Positions 34,051 to 43,561 of a stretch of 64,000 nt of DNA are shown piece by piece. Below the pieces are notes generated by a model. It was not told the DNA's origin and searched no databases. It was given only the letters and a program-made list of their open reading frames with translations. The stretch is from positions 62,001 through 126,000 of the forward strand of contig DATCBY010000074.1 in the NCBI GenBank assembly GCA_036511595.1, given 5' to 3'. The position numbers were made by a program, and so were the translations under genes. Within the stretch, counting starts at the first letter, position 1, and each line of letters opens with the position of its first letter. Source of the stretch: DASZQY01 sp036511595. Lineage in GTDB: Bacteria > Pseudomonadota > Alphaproteobacteria > Rhizobiales > Kaistiaceae.

Positions 34051-34174
34051 CGTCAATTCCAGATCACCGGGCGCGGGCAGGCCTCCTTGCGGCGGCGGGC
34101 GGGTTCGTTCGCCTACAGCATCGTGCATGGATTGAATAGTTCCAGCAAATTGCGGCGGCGGTCAGACATCCCGA

Positions 34175-35137
34175 TCAGTCGCTGTCGGCGAGATGCTGGT
34201 AAACGGTGAGCCGCGAGGTCAGCGCGGTCAGCACGGCGATCAGGAAGGCGATGCCGAGAGCCCCGAAATAGCCTATCGGGCCAACCGCGAAATGGCCGAA
34301 AAGGGCAGAGGCCTGATCGACGCCGGCACCGGATAGCGACGGCAGGAGGAGGAAGCCCAGAACGGCAAAGAGGAGTGCTGCCGTCGCCGCGCCGATCAAA
34401 CCGCCGCGGAGGCCGAGGAGCAGGAAGTGGCGCTGGAATTCGCGCGCAATGAACCCGTCTTCGGCGCCGCAGATGTGCAGGACGGACACAACCACGCTGT
34501 TCGAGGCCATCGCGCCGCGCGTGGCGAAGACGACGGACAGAATGGTGGCGACGAAGACCAGCGCCAGAATAGCAAGGCCGGCCAGCACCGTAGCGTTGGC
34601 CATCGACTGGAGCCGTGAGGCCCACGCGCGATGGTCGTCAAGCAGAGCGCCCTTCACGTCATGCAGCCGGTCGGCCAGATCGCCGAGATCTGCGCGTTTG
34701 GGATCGAGGAGGCGGACCGCGATGAGCCGCGGGATCGGCAAGTCGCTGAGGTCGAGGCCGGTGCCCAGCCAGGGTTCCAGCAGCTTGGCATCATCCCCGG
34801 CATCGAGCACCTCGACGCCGGCCACGCCCGGCGCCTTCCTGGCAAGCGCGGCGGCTCTGGCGGTGGCTTGGTCAAGATCCACGCCTTGAGTCGGTTTTAC
34901 CTGGATGGTGACCTCGCGCTGGACATCCAGCTGCCAGTCGCGGGATGCGTCGCGGACGAGGGTAACGGCGCCCAGCGTCAGGCAGGCAAGAAAGCTCATG
35001 ATGGCGACGACCACCGTCAACGCGTTGCCGGCGACGGTATTCTCCGGAACCAGCTGGTTGGGTCGGCTGGTCGCCTGACGCGTCTGGCGGCGGAAGCTCG
35101 CCGCCTGAATCTTGTGGTCGATGTCGACGTCACTCAT
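34175..35137 (-). CDS. ftsX: Cell division protein FtsX
   Basis: FtsX is the membrane subunit of FtsEX, which links cytokinesis to periplasmic peptidoglycan hydrolase control. The 320-residue protein has a cytoplasmic N-terminus, TM1 at VVVAIMSFLACLTLGAVTL and a periplasmic domain. Three more helices follow, including VLAGLAILALVFVATILSVV and YFGALGIAFLIAVLTAL. The segment NSVVVSVLHICGAEDGFIA is typical of FtsX. It overlaps ftsE by 8 nt and is followed by the YdcF-like gene. Confidence 0.92.
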   Translation of the reverse strand: MSDVDIDHKIQAASFRRQTRQATSRPNQLVPENTVAGNALTVVVAIMSFLACLTLGAVTLVRDASRDWQLDVQREVTIQVKPTQGVDLDQATARAAALARKAPGVAGVEVLDAGDDAKLLEPWLGTGLDLSDLPIPRLIAVRLLDPKRADLGDLADRLHDVKGALLDDHRAWASRLQSMANATVLAGLAILALVFVATILSVVFATRGAMASNSVVVSVLHICGAEDGFIAREFQRHFLLLGLRGGLIGAATAALLFAVLGFLLLPSLSGAGVDQASALFGHFAVGPIGYFGALGIAFLIAVLTALTSRLTVYQHLADSD

Positions 35138-35789
35138 AGAGAGTCAACCGGCCTTCCTCGAGCACGAGACGACGCGCGTTGAACTGGTTCATAAGATTGA
35201 TGTCGTGGGTGGCGATGACGACAGACGTGCCCAGCTTGTTGAGTTCGATGAACAGCCGCATCAGGCGAGCGGCGAGCGGCGGATCAACGTTGCCGGTCGG
35301 CTCGTCGGCGAGCAGGATTTCGGGACGCGTTATCAGGGCGCGGGCGATTGCCGCGCGCTGTTTCTCGCCGCCGGAAAGAATCGGCGGAAAGGCATGCATG
35401 CGGTCGCCAAGACCGACCCAGCGCAGAAGATCGATGACGTCTGCGCGATAGGCCGATTCCTCACGACCGAGTACGCGAAGGGGCAGGGCCACGTTCTCGA
35501 ACGTGGTCAAATGATCAAGCAGCCGAAAATCCTGGAAGACAACGCCGATACGGCGGCGGAGTGCCGGCATCTCGGATTTAGCTATCCCCGAGATGTCGCG
35601 CCCGAAGACAGAAATCAGCCCGCGCGTCGGCTTCAACGCCAGAAAGAACAGGCGAATGAGGGATGTCTTGCCGGCACCCGAGGGGCCGGTCAGGAACTGG
35701 AACGACTTCGGCGCGATGTCAAAGGACAGGTCGCGCAGGATCTCGGGCCCGACGCCGTACCGCAGCCCGACATTTTCGAATCTGATCAA
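35130..35789 (-). CDS. ftsE: Cell division ATP-binding protein FtsE
   Basis: The ABC ATPase of FtsEX. TTG 35789 gives 219 residues starting LIRFENVGLRYG, matching the usual FtsE length of about 220; the frame is open 35 codons further but that extension is unlike FtsE. Motifs are Walker A GPSGAGKTS, Q-loop VFQDFRLLDHLT, signature LSGGEKQR, Walker B EILLADEPTGNVD and the switch His in IATHDINL. GAGGCAGG precedes the TTG. It diverges from the zinc-ribbon gene. Confidence 0.93.
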   Translation of the reverse strand: MIRFENVGLRYGVGPEILRDLSFDIAPKSFQFLTGPSGAGKTSLIRLFFLALKPTRGLISVFGRDISGIAKSEMPALRRRIGVVFQDFRLLDHLTTFENVALPLRVLGREESAYRADVIDLLRWVGLGDRMHAFPPILSGGEKQRAAIARALITRPEILLADEPTGNVDPPLAARLMRLFIELNKLGTSVVIATHDINLMNQFNARRLVLEEGRLTLYE

Positions 35790-36022
35790 TCTGCCTGCCT
35801 CATGCCTTTCGGCCGCGGAGAATTGAAAACGGGCGGTTGGCTCATCAGCCCAAATGTTGGCGAGCCGGGTTAACCTTCTGTTAACGATCAGCACGCGCTC
35901 AAGGCAAGGCCGAGGTTGTGGCAGATACGCTAGACCGCGGCCGGTGGGCCAACTTGGCTGGTTTCCGCATCGTTAACCGCTCTCCCATACTGTTCCCGGT
36001 TGGATATGTGAGACCCGTAACG

Positions 36023-36694
36023 ATGACATTCCGTTGTCCCCAGTGCGCCCGCGAATCACCGCTGCGGGAGGCCGATGCAGGTCCGGCGGGACGAATGGCG
36101 TGTTGCGCTGCCTGCGGAACGCGCTGGCTGGCCCGTCATTTCGACAGTGATCCCTACGCGCGTTCGACGCCGCAACGCATGCCGCGCGAGCATCCGGGCG
36201 CTGAGGGACTGGTGATCGAGCATATCGGCCCGGCGTTCATGCGAGCGCCGGCGCGGCAATCGCCAAAGCGTCGGCGGCGCATCGATGCCCGTATCCTCAA
36301 GGGAGTTGCCACAATTCTTGCGACGATTGTCGGCGTGGTCGTGCTCAGGGCTCCGATCGTGGCGGCGCTGCCGCAGCTCCCCGGCGCGCTTCCAGCCGAG
36401 GTGGCCGACCTGCAGTTCCAGCGGGTGCGCAGCGAGACTGTCTATCTGCACGGCAACAGTACGCTCTTCGTCGAAGGCGAGATCGTCAACACCTCCGTCG
36501 GCGAAGTGGCGCTTCCGGCCATCCGCATCACGCTGCGTTCACAGTCGGGGGCCCCGGTCAGGTCATGGCTGGTCGAGCCTTCGCTCGCCGGCCTCGGCGC
36601 CGGTCGCACGGTCGGCTTTCGCAGCGCGCTCGCCGCGCCGCCCGCCGATGCGACGCAGGTGACGCTTGATCTTGCCGCCCGCGAAGGAACCTGA
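36023..36694 (+). CDS. MJ0042-type zinc-ribbon membrane protein
   Basis: A 223-residue protein with an N-terminal zinc ribbon: FRCPQC at the start and CCAACGTRWLA near residue 30. A basic linker SPKRRRRIDARIL and one membrane helix (ATILATIVGVVVLRAPIVAAL) follow. The periplasmic domain is beta-rich (GNSTLFVEGEIVNTSVGEV), DUF3426-like. Genes of this kind often lie beside ftsE in alphaproteobacteria; the function is unknown. Its stop overlaps the hpt ATG by 1 nt (TGATG). Confidence 0.85.
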   Translation: MTFRCPQCARESPLREADAGPAGRMACCAACGTRWLARHFDSDPYARSTPQRMPREHPGAEGLVIEHIGPAFMRAPARQSPKRRRRIDARILKGVATILATIVGVVVLRAPIVAALPQLPGALPAEVADLQFQRVRSETVYLHGNSTLFVEGEIVNTSVGEVALPAIRITLRSQSGAPVRSWLVEPSLAGLGAGRTVGFRSALAAPPADATQVTLDLAAREGT

Positions 36695-37368
36695 TGCCAA
36701 AGGTCAGGGGGAGGTCGCTCCGCGTACTTTTTGACGCGGAAACCATCGCCGCACGCAATCTTACGCTCGCGGCTGAAATTGCCGCGGCGGGCTACGACAA
36801 TCTCCTTGTCGTCTCAATTCTGAAGGGCAGTTTCGTGTTCGCCGCCGATCTCATCCGGGCGCTGCACGGCGCCGGCCTCGCTCCCGAAGTCGAGTTCATA
36901 TCCCTGTCGAGCTATCGTGCCGGGACCACGTCGAGCGGCAAGGTGAAGCTCATCCGCGATGTCGAAAGCGACGTGAAGGGACGCCATATCCTGCTGATTG
37001 ACGATATCCTCGAGTCCGGGCGCACCATCGCCTTTGCCAAGAAGCTGATGATGAAGCGTGGCGCCAGCCGGGTCGGCGTGGCTGTGCTTCTGGAAAAGCC
37101 GGGCAAGCTCGCCCAGCCGCTGAAGGCGGAGCACGTCGGTTTCGTCGTTCCCGATCTTTTTGTCGTCGGCTATGGAATGGACGTCGCGCACGCCTTCCGC
37201 GAGTTGCCTTTCGTCGGCGTGGTCGAGGACATGCCTGTCAGAATTGCTCGAGCAGGCGCTCGAGGTAGTCGCGTTCGAAAGCGGGCAGGCTGGAAGCGCC
37301 AAGCCGCTGGCGAATCGCGTCGAGGATCTCGCGGGCGCGCTGGGTATCGATCTCGTCGGGAACCTTGA
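36694..37368 (+). CDS. hpt: Hypoxanthine phosphoribosyltransferase with extended C-terminus
   Basis: Hpt converts hypoxanthine (and guanine) with PRPP to the nucleotides. It has VVSILKGSFVFAADLIRAL, FISLSSYRAGTTSSG, the PRPP-binding loop LLIDDILESGRT and the base-binding FVVPDLFVVGYGMD. Homology should end near LPFVGVVED at about residue 180. The frame continues for about 44 Arg/Gly-rich residues before a stop. That tail is read opposite the last 131 nt of the convergent TIGR02302 gene, which suggests loss of the original stop codon. The enzyme core looks complete. Confidence 0.92.
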   Translation: MPKVRGRSLRVLFDAETIAARNLTLAAEIAAAGYDNLLVVSILKGSFVFAADLIRALHGAGLAPEVEFISLSSYRAGTTSSGKVKLIRDVESDVKGRHILLIDDILESGRTIAFAKKLMMKRGASRVGVAVLLEKPGKLAQPLKAEHVGFVVPDLFVVGYGMDVAHAFRELPFVGVVEDMPVRIARAGARGSRVRKRAGWKRQAAGESRRGSRGRAGYRSRREP

Positions 37369-39769
37369 CGCTTGAGCCGAGGTCGGCGCCGCTGGAAGGC
37401 ATCGGCCGGCCAAGCGGATCGTTGTTGGAAAAACCGTCGTCGCTGCTGCGGAAGCCCGAACCGCCGGGCCCTGTGCCGGTGGCGAATTGCTGCGCCAGCC
37501 CCTGGGCGCCCTGGCGGAGTGCGTCCAGTGCGCTCGACTGTTCGCCGACCGCGGCGCCGGCCGCACCTTTGCCAAGCGCCTGCGCCGCGCGGCCCATTGC
37601 TTCGCCTGCCTGTCCGAGCTTGCCGTTCGGCTGCACACCGGAGCCCTGCATATCCTGCATCAGTTTACCGAGTTGATCGCTGAGCGCCTGCTGGCCGGAC
37701 TGCAGGTCTTGTAGCGCCTGGTCCATCTCCTGCTTGGTCATAGGCTGACCCTGGCCGTTCTGGCCGCGCTGAGCGCTGAAGGTGCGGTTCATCAACTGCT
37801 CCTGCCGACGGATCATGTCGCCAAGCTGGTTGAGCTGTTGCATCGCCTGCTGTTGGGCCTGGCTGCCGGCCTGGGGTTGTCCTGCCTGCAGATTTTCCAT
37901 CATGTTCTGCAGTTGGCTCAGCAATTGACGAGCGGCGTCGCGGGCGCCGGTCTTCGCCAGATTCTCGATCTGGTCGAGCATCTTCTGCAAGTCTTCCGGT
38001 TGCAACGTCTGTACGTTGGCGTTTGGCGGCAGGTTGGCCGCCTGCGGGTTGCGAGCCGCCTGTGCCGCCAGCGCCTGCGTAAATTTCTGCATGGCGTCGC
38101 GGAGCTGTTGCGTCAGCTGCGCGATCTCTTCGTCGGAGGCGTTGTTCTGGAGCGCCTGCTGGAGAGCATCCTCCGCCGCGCGCAGCTGCTGCGCGGCCAG
38201 TGAACGATCGCCATCTTCAAGACCAAGCGCGATCGTCCATAGATAGTCGACCACCCCACGCAAATCGTCGTCGTCGTGCGACGCCACCAGTCGGTAGTAG
38301 GCGCTGCGCACCAGCAGGTAGTTGCCGAAGTTATCGATGCCGGTATCGGGCGCCAGCGTCAGCGCGTCGAGGGCGTCGGCGACCGTCGGGGCGGCATTGG
38401 CGTCGAAGGCCAGCTTTGTCCTCTGCTCGACGACGGCGCGGGCCAGTTCGTTAGTGAACTGGCGAGCGGGAAGCGTTATCTCGACCGGCGTACTCCGCCC
38501 CTCCTGTCCTGCCTCGTCGCGGGCGACGAGCGTCAGTTTCACCCGAGATCCCGCCCACGGCTGAGCGGTGAGGTCGCGGGTGGTTTCGCCGTTGCCCTTG
38601 CGCGTGCGCAGTTGCGGCAGCGCCAGCGGCAGCGTCGGGGCGTCATAGAGCGGGTGCGCTCCGGGCGCACTTTCGGCGGTGACCGGCTTGATCTCGCCGA
38701 ACGCAGCGACGACGCCGTAGTCGTCCTCCAGCGAGTAGATGAGATGCAATGCGCCGCTGGCCGTGGTCTTTGGATCGCCGACGAGAGCGATCGAGGGCGG
38801 GTTGTCGGCCTCGACGGTGAAGCGCCAGGAGGAGATTTCCCGATCGCCTTTCTTGACGATGACGCTGGCGGCGCTTGTAAGCGTGACCCGGTGTTCCAGC
38901 GGCGGGATCGCCTCGGTCGTGACCAGGGCCGCGTTGCCCGGCGCCTCGTTCTGGGCGGCGACGGGCGCGAGAAGCGTGTTGCCGCCGTCGCCGCTCGCGA
39001 CGACCCTCAGATCGGGGGTGCCGCCGGTGCGCACGGTGACGATGCTGCCGGTCGGTACGGAGTATTCGGCGCCGGCGGGCTTGGCGGCCTCTCCCGTCAG
39101 GAAGATCGGCGGCCGCCCGGTATAGGCCGGGGGCGTCACCCACGCGTCGATGCGGGCGACCGTTGCGGCGATCGACTCACCGCCACGGAAGGCTTCTCCG
39201 AGGCGGTCGAGGCGTTCGGGCCCGGCGACGACGAAGCCGACCGCGAAGAGCAGCAACACGAGAAAGCGGAGCGCATAGGGGTCGCGCCGGGCGAGACCGG
39301 GAGTCGGGATTCCAGAGCGTAGGCGATCGAGCGTGGCGAGCAGGCGCCGGCGGTGCGCCAGCCACAGCGCTTCGGTTGTCGGATCGTCGGGTGCCGTCGC
39401 CAGCCGATCGGCGAACGCCGTCGCCGGCCGGTGCGCCGATCCGGTCGCCTGTTCCACACGACCGAAGGCTTCGGGGCGCGTCGGCAGGCGGAAGGCGCGA
39501 AGGCGCGTCACGTAGTAAAGAACGGCCGCGGCGAAGGCGGCGAGCATCGCGTAGCGAATCGGGGTCGAGGTCAGACGCCACACTCCGAACCACGACAGAG
39601 CCAGGAACAATCCGGCGAGCGTGGCGAACGGGGCCGCAACCGGCCAGACCGATTCCCAAAATAGGTTCAGACGGGCGCGGCCGACGGCGCGCTCGATCCG
39701 CCGGCTCAAATCGGATTCTGTCGGCAAAAGCGTGCCGTCAGGAATCTTGTCGGTGCCGGGATCGCTCAA
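37238..39769 (-). CDS. TIGR02302/DUF4175 family membrane protein
   Basis: An 843-residue protein characteristic of alphaproteobacteria, with unknown function. Two N-terminal helices (APFATLAGLFLALSWFG, MLAAFAAAVLYYVTRL) and a third (FLVLLLFAVGFVVAGPE) precede beta-rich domains (WVTPPAYTGRPPIFL). A long Gln/Asn-rich helical region follows (AQAARNPQAANLPPNA, GQPQAGSQAQQQAMQQ, LQDLQSGQQALSDQL). The C-terminus IRQRLGASSLPAFERDYLE is conserved. The start appears to be TTG 39769 because no ATG fits. The low-complexity tail suggests coiled-coil or disorder; an envelope role is inference. Confidence 0.88.
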   Translation of the reverse strand: MSDPGTDKIPDGTLLPTESDLSRRIERAVGRARLNLFWESVWPVAAPFATLAGLFLALSWFGVWRLTSTPIRYAMLAAFAAAVLYYVTRLRAFRLPTRPEAFGRVEQATGSAHRPATAFADRLATAPDDPTTEALWLAHRRRLLATLDRLRSGIPTPGLARRDPYALRFLVLLLFAVGFVVAGPERLDRLGEAFRGGESIAATVARIDAWVTPPAYTGRPPIFLTGEAAKPAGAEYSVPTGSIVTVRTGGTPDLRVVASGDGGNTLLAPVAAQNEAPGNAALVTTEAIPPLEHRVTLTSAASVIVKKGDREISSWRFTVEADNPPSIALVGDPKTTASGALHLIYSLEDDYGVVAAFGEIKPVTAESAPGAHPLYDAPTLPLALPQLRTRKGNGETTRDLTAQPWAGSRVKLTLVARDEAGQEGRSTPVEITLPARQFTNELARAVVEQRTKLAFDANAAPTVADALDALTLAPDTGIDNFGNYLLVRSAYYRLVASHDDDDLRGVVDYLWTIALGLEDGDRSLAAQQLRAAEDALQQALQNNASDEEIAQLTQQLRDAMQKFTQALAAQAARNPQAANLPPNANVQTLQPEDLQKMLDQIENLAKTGARDAARQLLSQLQNMMENLQAGQPQAGSQAQQQAMQQLNQLGDMIRRQEQLMNRTFSAQRGQNGQGQPMTKQEMDQALQDLQSGQQALSDQLGKLMQDMQGSGVQPNGKLGQAGEAMGRAAQALGKGAAGAAVGEQSSALDALRQGAQGLAQQFATGTGPGGSGFRSSDDGFSNNDPLGRPMPSSGADLGSSVKVPDEIDTQRAREILDAIRQRLGASSLPAFERDYLERLLEQF

Positions 39770-39875
39770 CGCGCATCCGCTCCTGTCGTCGTCGCCCTAT
39801 GCGGAGACTAACATAGGTCGAAACGAAGGGTAGGCATTGGAGCGTGCCTGATTAACCGTTTGGACCGCGCGTTAC

Positions 39876-41144
39876 CTAGGCCAGCCAGGGCGCGATCCGG
39901 TCGAGGCCAATGAGATTCCCGTAGGTCTGGCGCGGGCGGACGATCGCCCAGTCCCGACCATTGACGAGGATTTCGGGTGCCAGCGTCTTGCTGTTGTAAG
40001 TCGATCCCTGCACGGCGCCATAGGCCCCCGCCGTCATGATCGCCACGAGATCGCCGGCCTTCAGCGGCGGCAGCGTGCGGCCGAGGGCCAAATAGTCGCC
40101 GGTCTCGCAGATTCCGCCGACGACATCGGCGACCATGCCTGGCGCCTTCGGGTCCGCCTGACGGATCGGCCGGATATCGTGATGGGCTTCGTACAGAGTC
40201 GGACGGATGAGATCGTTCATCCCGGCGTCGAGGATGACGAAATTCTTCGCGGTCCCCTGCTTTACGTACTCGACAGCGGCCACCAGTATCCCGGCGTTGC
40301 CGACGAACAGACGGCCGGGCTCGAACAGAATTTGCGCACCGAGGTTGCCGAGACGGCGGCGGATGATTTCGGCGTAGGCGGTGGGATCCGGCGGCGGCGG
40401 ATCCTCGAGGCGGTAAGGAATGCCGAGCCCGCCACCGGCATCGACGTGGTCGATTGTATGGCCGGCAGTGCGCAGATCGCGGACGAGATCGGCCAAGCGT
40501 CCGTAGGCTTCATCGAAGGGCGCCAGATCGGTGATCTGGCTGCCGATGTGCATGTCGACGCCGCGGACGTTGATGCCGGGCAGCGTCGCGGCGCGGGCGT
40601 AGACAGCGCGCGCGCGCTCGTACGGAACCCCAAACTTGTTCTCGGCCCTGCCGGTGGTGATCTTGGCGTGAGTCCTGGCGTCGATATCCGGGTTGACGCG
40701 GATTGCGACGGCGGCGATCCGCCCCTTTGTGGTGGCGATGGCGGAGATACGCTCGAGCTCAGGTTCCGATTCAACGTTGAAGCAGAGGATGTTGGCATCA
40801 AGCGCAAAAGCGATCTCGCGCGCGCTCTTGCCGACGCCGGAAAAAACGATCTTGTCCGGCGAAGCCCCGGCGGCCAGCGCGCGGCGCAATTCCCCCTCCG
40901 ACACCACGTCGACGCCCGCGTTTTCCTTGATGAAGGTGGCGATGACCGACTGGTTGGAGTTTGCCTTCATCGCGTAGCAGATAAGCGTGTCGAGGCCGGC
41001 AAGCGCCTCGCGGAACACGCGGTAGTGGCGGGTGAGCGTGGCGGTCGAATAGCAATAGAACGGCGTCCCCACCGCGTCGGCGATGAGCGGCAGAGGCACG
41101 TCTTCGGCGTGGAGCACGCCGTCGCGGTAAACGAAATGATTCAC
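39876..41144 (-). CDS. lysA: Diaminopimelate decarboxylase LysA
   Basis: LysA decarboxylates meso-diaminopimelate to lysine using PLP. The 422-residue fold-type III enzyme has the PLP Lys in ICYAMKANSNQSV, GVDVVSEGELRRAL, VDMHIGSQITD, the glycine-rich DAGGGLGIPY, FEPGRLFVGNAG and the active-site Cys in GGICETGDYLA. The start is GTG 41144, 10 nt after the lptM stop. It is the last gene of argH-lptM-lysA, a typical alphaproteobacterial order. Confidence 0.96.
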   Translation of the reverse strand: MNHFVYRDGVLHAEDVPLPLIADAVGTPFYCYSTATLTRHYRVFREALAGLDTLICYAMKANSNQSVIATFIKENAGVDVVSEGELRRALAAGASPDKIVFSGVGKSAREIAFALDANILCFNVESEPELERISAIATTKGRIAAVAIRVNPDIDARTHAKITTGRAENKFGVPYERARAVYARAATLPGINVRGVDMHIGSQITDLAPFDEAYGRLADLVRDLRTAGHTIDHVDAGGGLGIPYRLEDPPPPDPTAYAEIIRRRLGNLGAQILFEPGRLFVGNAGILVAAVEYVKQGTAKNFVILDAGMNDLIRPTLYEAHHDIRPIRQADPKAPGMVADVVGGICETGDYLALGRTLPPLKAGDLVAIMTAGAYGAVQGSTYNSKTLAPEILVNGRDWAIVRPRQTYGNLIGLDRIAPWLA

Positions 41145-41154
41145 GAATGAAACG

Positions 41155-41355
41155 CTATTTCAGCAGCGGATCGAGAACGAAGTGCTTGTCCGGCTTCGGC
41201 GTCGTCGTGTCGGCGGGCGGTTCGCCGACGGTCGCGGCTTTCACCGCCATGCCGGGAGGCGCTTCCAGCGCGCCTTTGCGGCCGCAACCGGACAAACCAA
41301 CGGCCGCTGCCAGCAGGCCAACGACTACGGCACGGCTCAGGAAACGACGGTTCAC
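41155..41355 (-). CDS. lptM: Small LptM-like lipoprotein
   Basis: A 66-residue lipoprotein whose GTG start at 41355 follows GGGGGTT. The signal peptide is basic then hydrophobic (RRFLSRAVVVGLLAAAVG) with lipobox LSGC and the lipidated Cys at residue 24. GRKGALEAPP, the mark of LptM/YifL, follows immediately. LptM helps LptD assembly in enterobacteria; whether it does so here is inference. Its place between argH and lysA is conserved in alphaproteobacteria. Confidence 0.85.
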   Translation of the reverse strand: MNRRFLSRAVVVGLLAAAVGLSGCGRKGALEAPPGMAVKAATVGEPPADTTTPKPDKHFVLDPLLK

Positions 41356-41466
41356 AGGCGCAACCCCCAGCAATTGCCGCGCGGGCCGGCGGCACTCAGG
41401 CCGGCGCACCATACCATTTCAACGCCGCGGGTGCGCCGTCAAGTCTGCGTACTTCCCTCGGCCTCT

Positions 41467-42858
41467 CTATTTCGCCTGCTTGGCGAGGACCTTCAGCCAC
41501 CGGCGCGCCTCGCGACGCACGTTTTCCGGGGCCGTGCCGCCATGGCTGACGCGACTTTTCACCGACTGCCGTGCGCCCAGGACGTCATAAACCCCGGTGC
41601 CGATGCGCGGTGCAATCGTCTGCATATCGGCGAGCGGCAGCTTCTCCAGCGCGACGCCTGCCGCTTCGGCAGCGGCGACGATCCTGCCGGTAATCTCATG
41701 GGCCTCGCGGAAGGGAATCTGCAGCGTCCGTACCAGCCAGTCGGCGAGGTCGGTCGCGGTCGAGTAGCCGCTTCCGGCTGCCTTCTGCATGGCCTTTGCG
41801 TTCGGCGTCATGTCCGCGACCATGCCGCTCGTCGCGGCAATCGCGAGTTCCAGAGACCGGAAGGCGTCGAAGGTCGACTCCTTGTCCTCCTGCATGTCCT
41901 TGGCGTAGGCGAGGGGCAGGCCCTTCAGTATGACGAGGACGCCGGTCAGGGCTCCGACGATGCGTCCGCTTTTGGCGCGGACGAGCTCGGCGGCATCGGG
42001 GTTGCGCTTCTGCGGCATGATAGAAGAGCCGGTGGTGAAGCGATCCGAAAGGCGGATGAAGTTGAACTGCGCCGAGGACCAGATGACGATCTCCTCGGCG
42101 AAGCGCGACAGGTGAACGGCGCAGAGGCTGGCGGCAGCCAGGGCCTCGACGACGAAGTCGCGATCGGATACCGCGTCGAGCGAGTTGGCGGCCGGCCGCG
42201 CGAAGCCGAGCGCCCTTGCGGTCATTTCCCGATCGATCGGAAACGAAGTCCCGGCGAGGGCAGCGGCGCCGAGCGGTGATTCGTTCAGCCGCGTGCGCGC
42301 ATCCGCGAAGCGGCTGCGGTCACGACCAAACATCTCGACATAGGCCATCAGGTGATGGCCGAACGTGACGGGCTGGGCGACCTGCAGGTGAGTGAAGCCA
42401 GGCATGACCATCGCCGCGGTCTCGAGGGCCTTGGACGCAAGCGTCTGCTGCAGACCGGCCAGGGCCGAATCGGTGGCATCGGTAGCGTCGCGTACCCACA
42501 GCTTCATATCGGTGGCAACCTGGTCGTTGCGTGAGCGAGCGGTGTGCAGCCGTCCTGCAGCGGGGCCGATCAGTTCGGCCAGGCGCGCCTCGATGTTGAG
42601 GTGGATATCCTCCAGGGCACGCGAAAACTTGAACTGTCCTGCTTCGATTTCTCGCAGGATCGTGTCTAGACCGGCCACGATCTTTTCTGCATCTTCGCCC
42701 GAGATGATGCCTTGATAGGCCAGCATCTCCGCGTGGGCTGTGGAGCCCGCGATGTCCTGGCGGAAGAGTTCCCGGTCGAAATCGATCGACGCGTTGATTT
42801 CTTCCATGATGGCATCGGGGCCTTCGGCGAAACGGCCGCCCCACATGCGGTTCTTCAT
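41467..42858 (-). CDS. argH: Argininosuccinate lyase ArgH
   Basis: ArgH splits argininosuccinate into arginine and fumarate. The 463-residue member of the fumarase/aspartase superfamily begins MWGGRFAEGPD. It has LNIEARLAELIG, HTARSRNDQVATD, PGFTHLQVAQPVTFGHH and the signature SSIMPQKRNPD. Family length is normal. It diverges from the TlpA-like gene with a 32-nt gap, so the two promoters must overlap or lie in coding sequence. Confidence 0.97.
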   Translation of the reverse strand: MKNRMWGGRFAEGPDAIMEEINASIDFDRELFRQDIAGSTAHAEMLAYQGIISGEDAEKIVAGLDTILREIEAGQFKFSRALEDIHLNIEARLAELIGPAAGRLHTARSRNDQVATDMKLWVRDATDATDSALAGLQQTLASKALETAAMVMPGFTHLQVAQPVTFGHHLMAYVEMFGRDRSRFADARTRLNESPLGAAALAGTSFPIDREMTARALGFARPAANSLDAVSDRDFVVEALAAASLCAVHLSRFAEEIVIWSSAQFNFIRLSDRFTTGSSIMPQKRNPDAAELVRAKSGRIVGALTGVLVILKGLPLAYAKDMQEDKESTFDAFRSLELAIAATSGMVADMTPNAKAMQKAAGSGYSTATDLADWLVRTLQIPFREAHEITGRIVAAAEAAGVALEKLPLADMQTIAPRIGTGVYDVLGARQSVKSRVSHGGTAPENVRREARRWLKVLAKQAK

Positions 42859-42890
42859 AACCTGACTTTCCGGATCCCAGGGCTAAAACG

Positions 42891-43559
42891 ATGATTGAGG
42901 CGCGGCGCGGACTACCTGGCTGGCTGTTTCTCGGCTTGGCCGCGGTCGCCGGAATACTGGCCGGGACGGTGGCGGTATATGTCAGAGGCTCGGCCAATAG
43001 CAACGGTACCGCCGATGCGGTCAATTGCACCGACGCGGTGGCAAGCGCGAAGCGGCTGGCACCATTCGCCGTCGGCGAGCTCGCCGCCTTCAAGCCGGCG
43101 GACAAGCCGGACAGCGTCGGCGATCTTGTTTTCAAAGCCGCGGACGGCAACCCTACGAGTCTCTCCGCATTCGCCGGCCGGGTAGTTTTGGTCAATCTGT
43201 GGGCGACGTGGTGCGTTCCCTGCCGGGCGGAGATGCCGGCGCTTGACCGCCTGCAGGCAGTGAAGGGCGGCACTTCCTTCACGGTCGTGCCGGTCAACGT
43301 GGATGTGCAAAACCCCGAACGGGCCAAGGCATTCCTGGCTGATATCGGCGTTGCAAAGCTTGGCTTCTATTCGGATCCAACGATGGAAATTTTCAACAAA
43401 CTCAAAGGACGCGGGCTTGCGCTCGGCTTGCCGACGACGTTGCTGGTCGATGCCAAGGGGTGTCGACTGGGCACGGTCGAAGGGCCGGCGGCGTGGGATT
43501 CAGATCAGGCGAAGGCGCTGATCGACGCGGCGGTCGCCCGCCCCGATACCGCCGGCTAG
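42891..43559 (+). CDS. TlpA-like thiol:disulfide interchange protein
   Basis: A 222-residue membrane-anchored thioredoxin-fold protein facing the periplasm. It has an N-terminal helix (WLFLGLAAVAGILAGTVAV), the active site WATWCVPCRAEMP with C108 and C111, and the cis-Pro region LGLPTTLLVDAKG. TlpA-type reductases support cytochrome oxidase assembly or cytochrome c maturation. It diverges from argH, an order found widely in alphaproteobacteria. Specific partner unknown. Confidence 0.9.
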   Translation: MIEARRGLPGWLFLGLAAVAGILAGTVAVYVRGSANSNGTADAVNCTDAVASAKRLAPFAVGELAAFKPADKPDSVGDLVFKAADGNPTSLSAFAGRVVLVNLWATWCVPCRAEMPALDRLQAVKGGTSFTVVPVNVDVQNPERAKAFLADIGVAKLGFYSDPTMEIFNKLKGRGLALGLPTTLLVDAKGCRLGTVEGPAAWDSDQAKALIDAAVARPDTAG

Positions 43560-43561
43560 TC

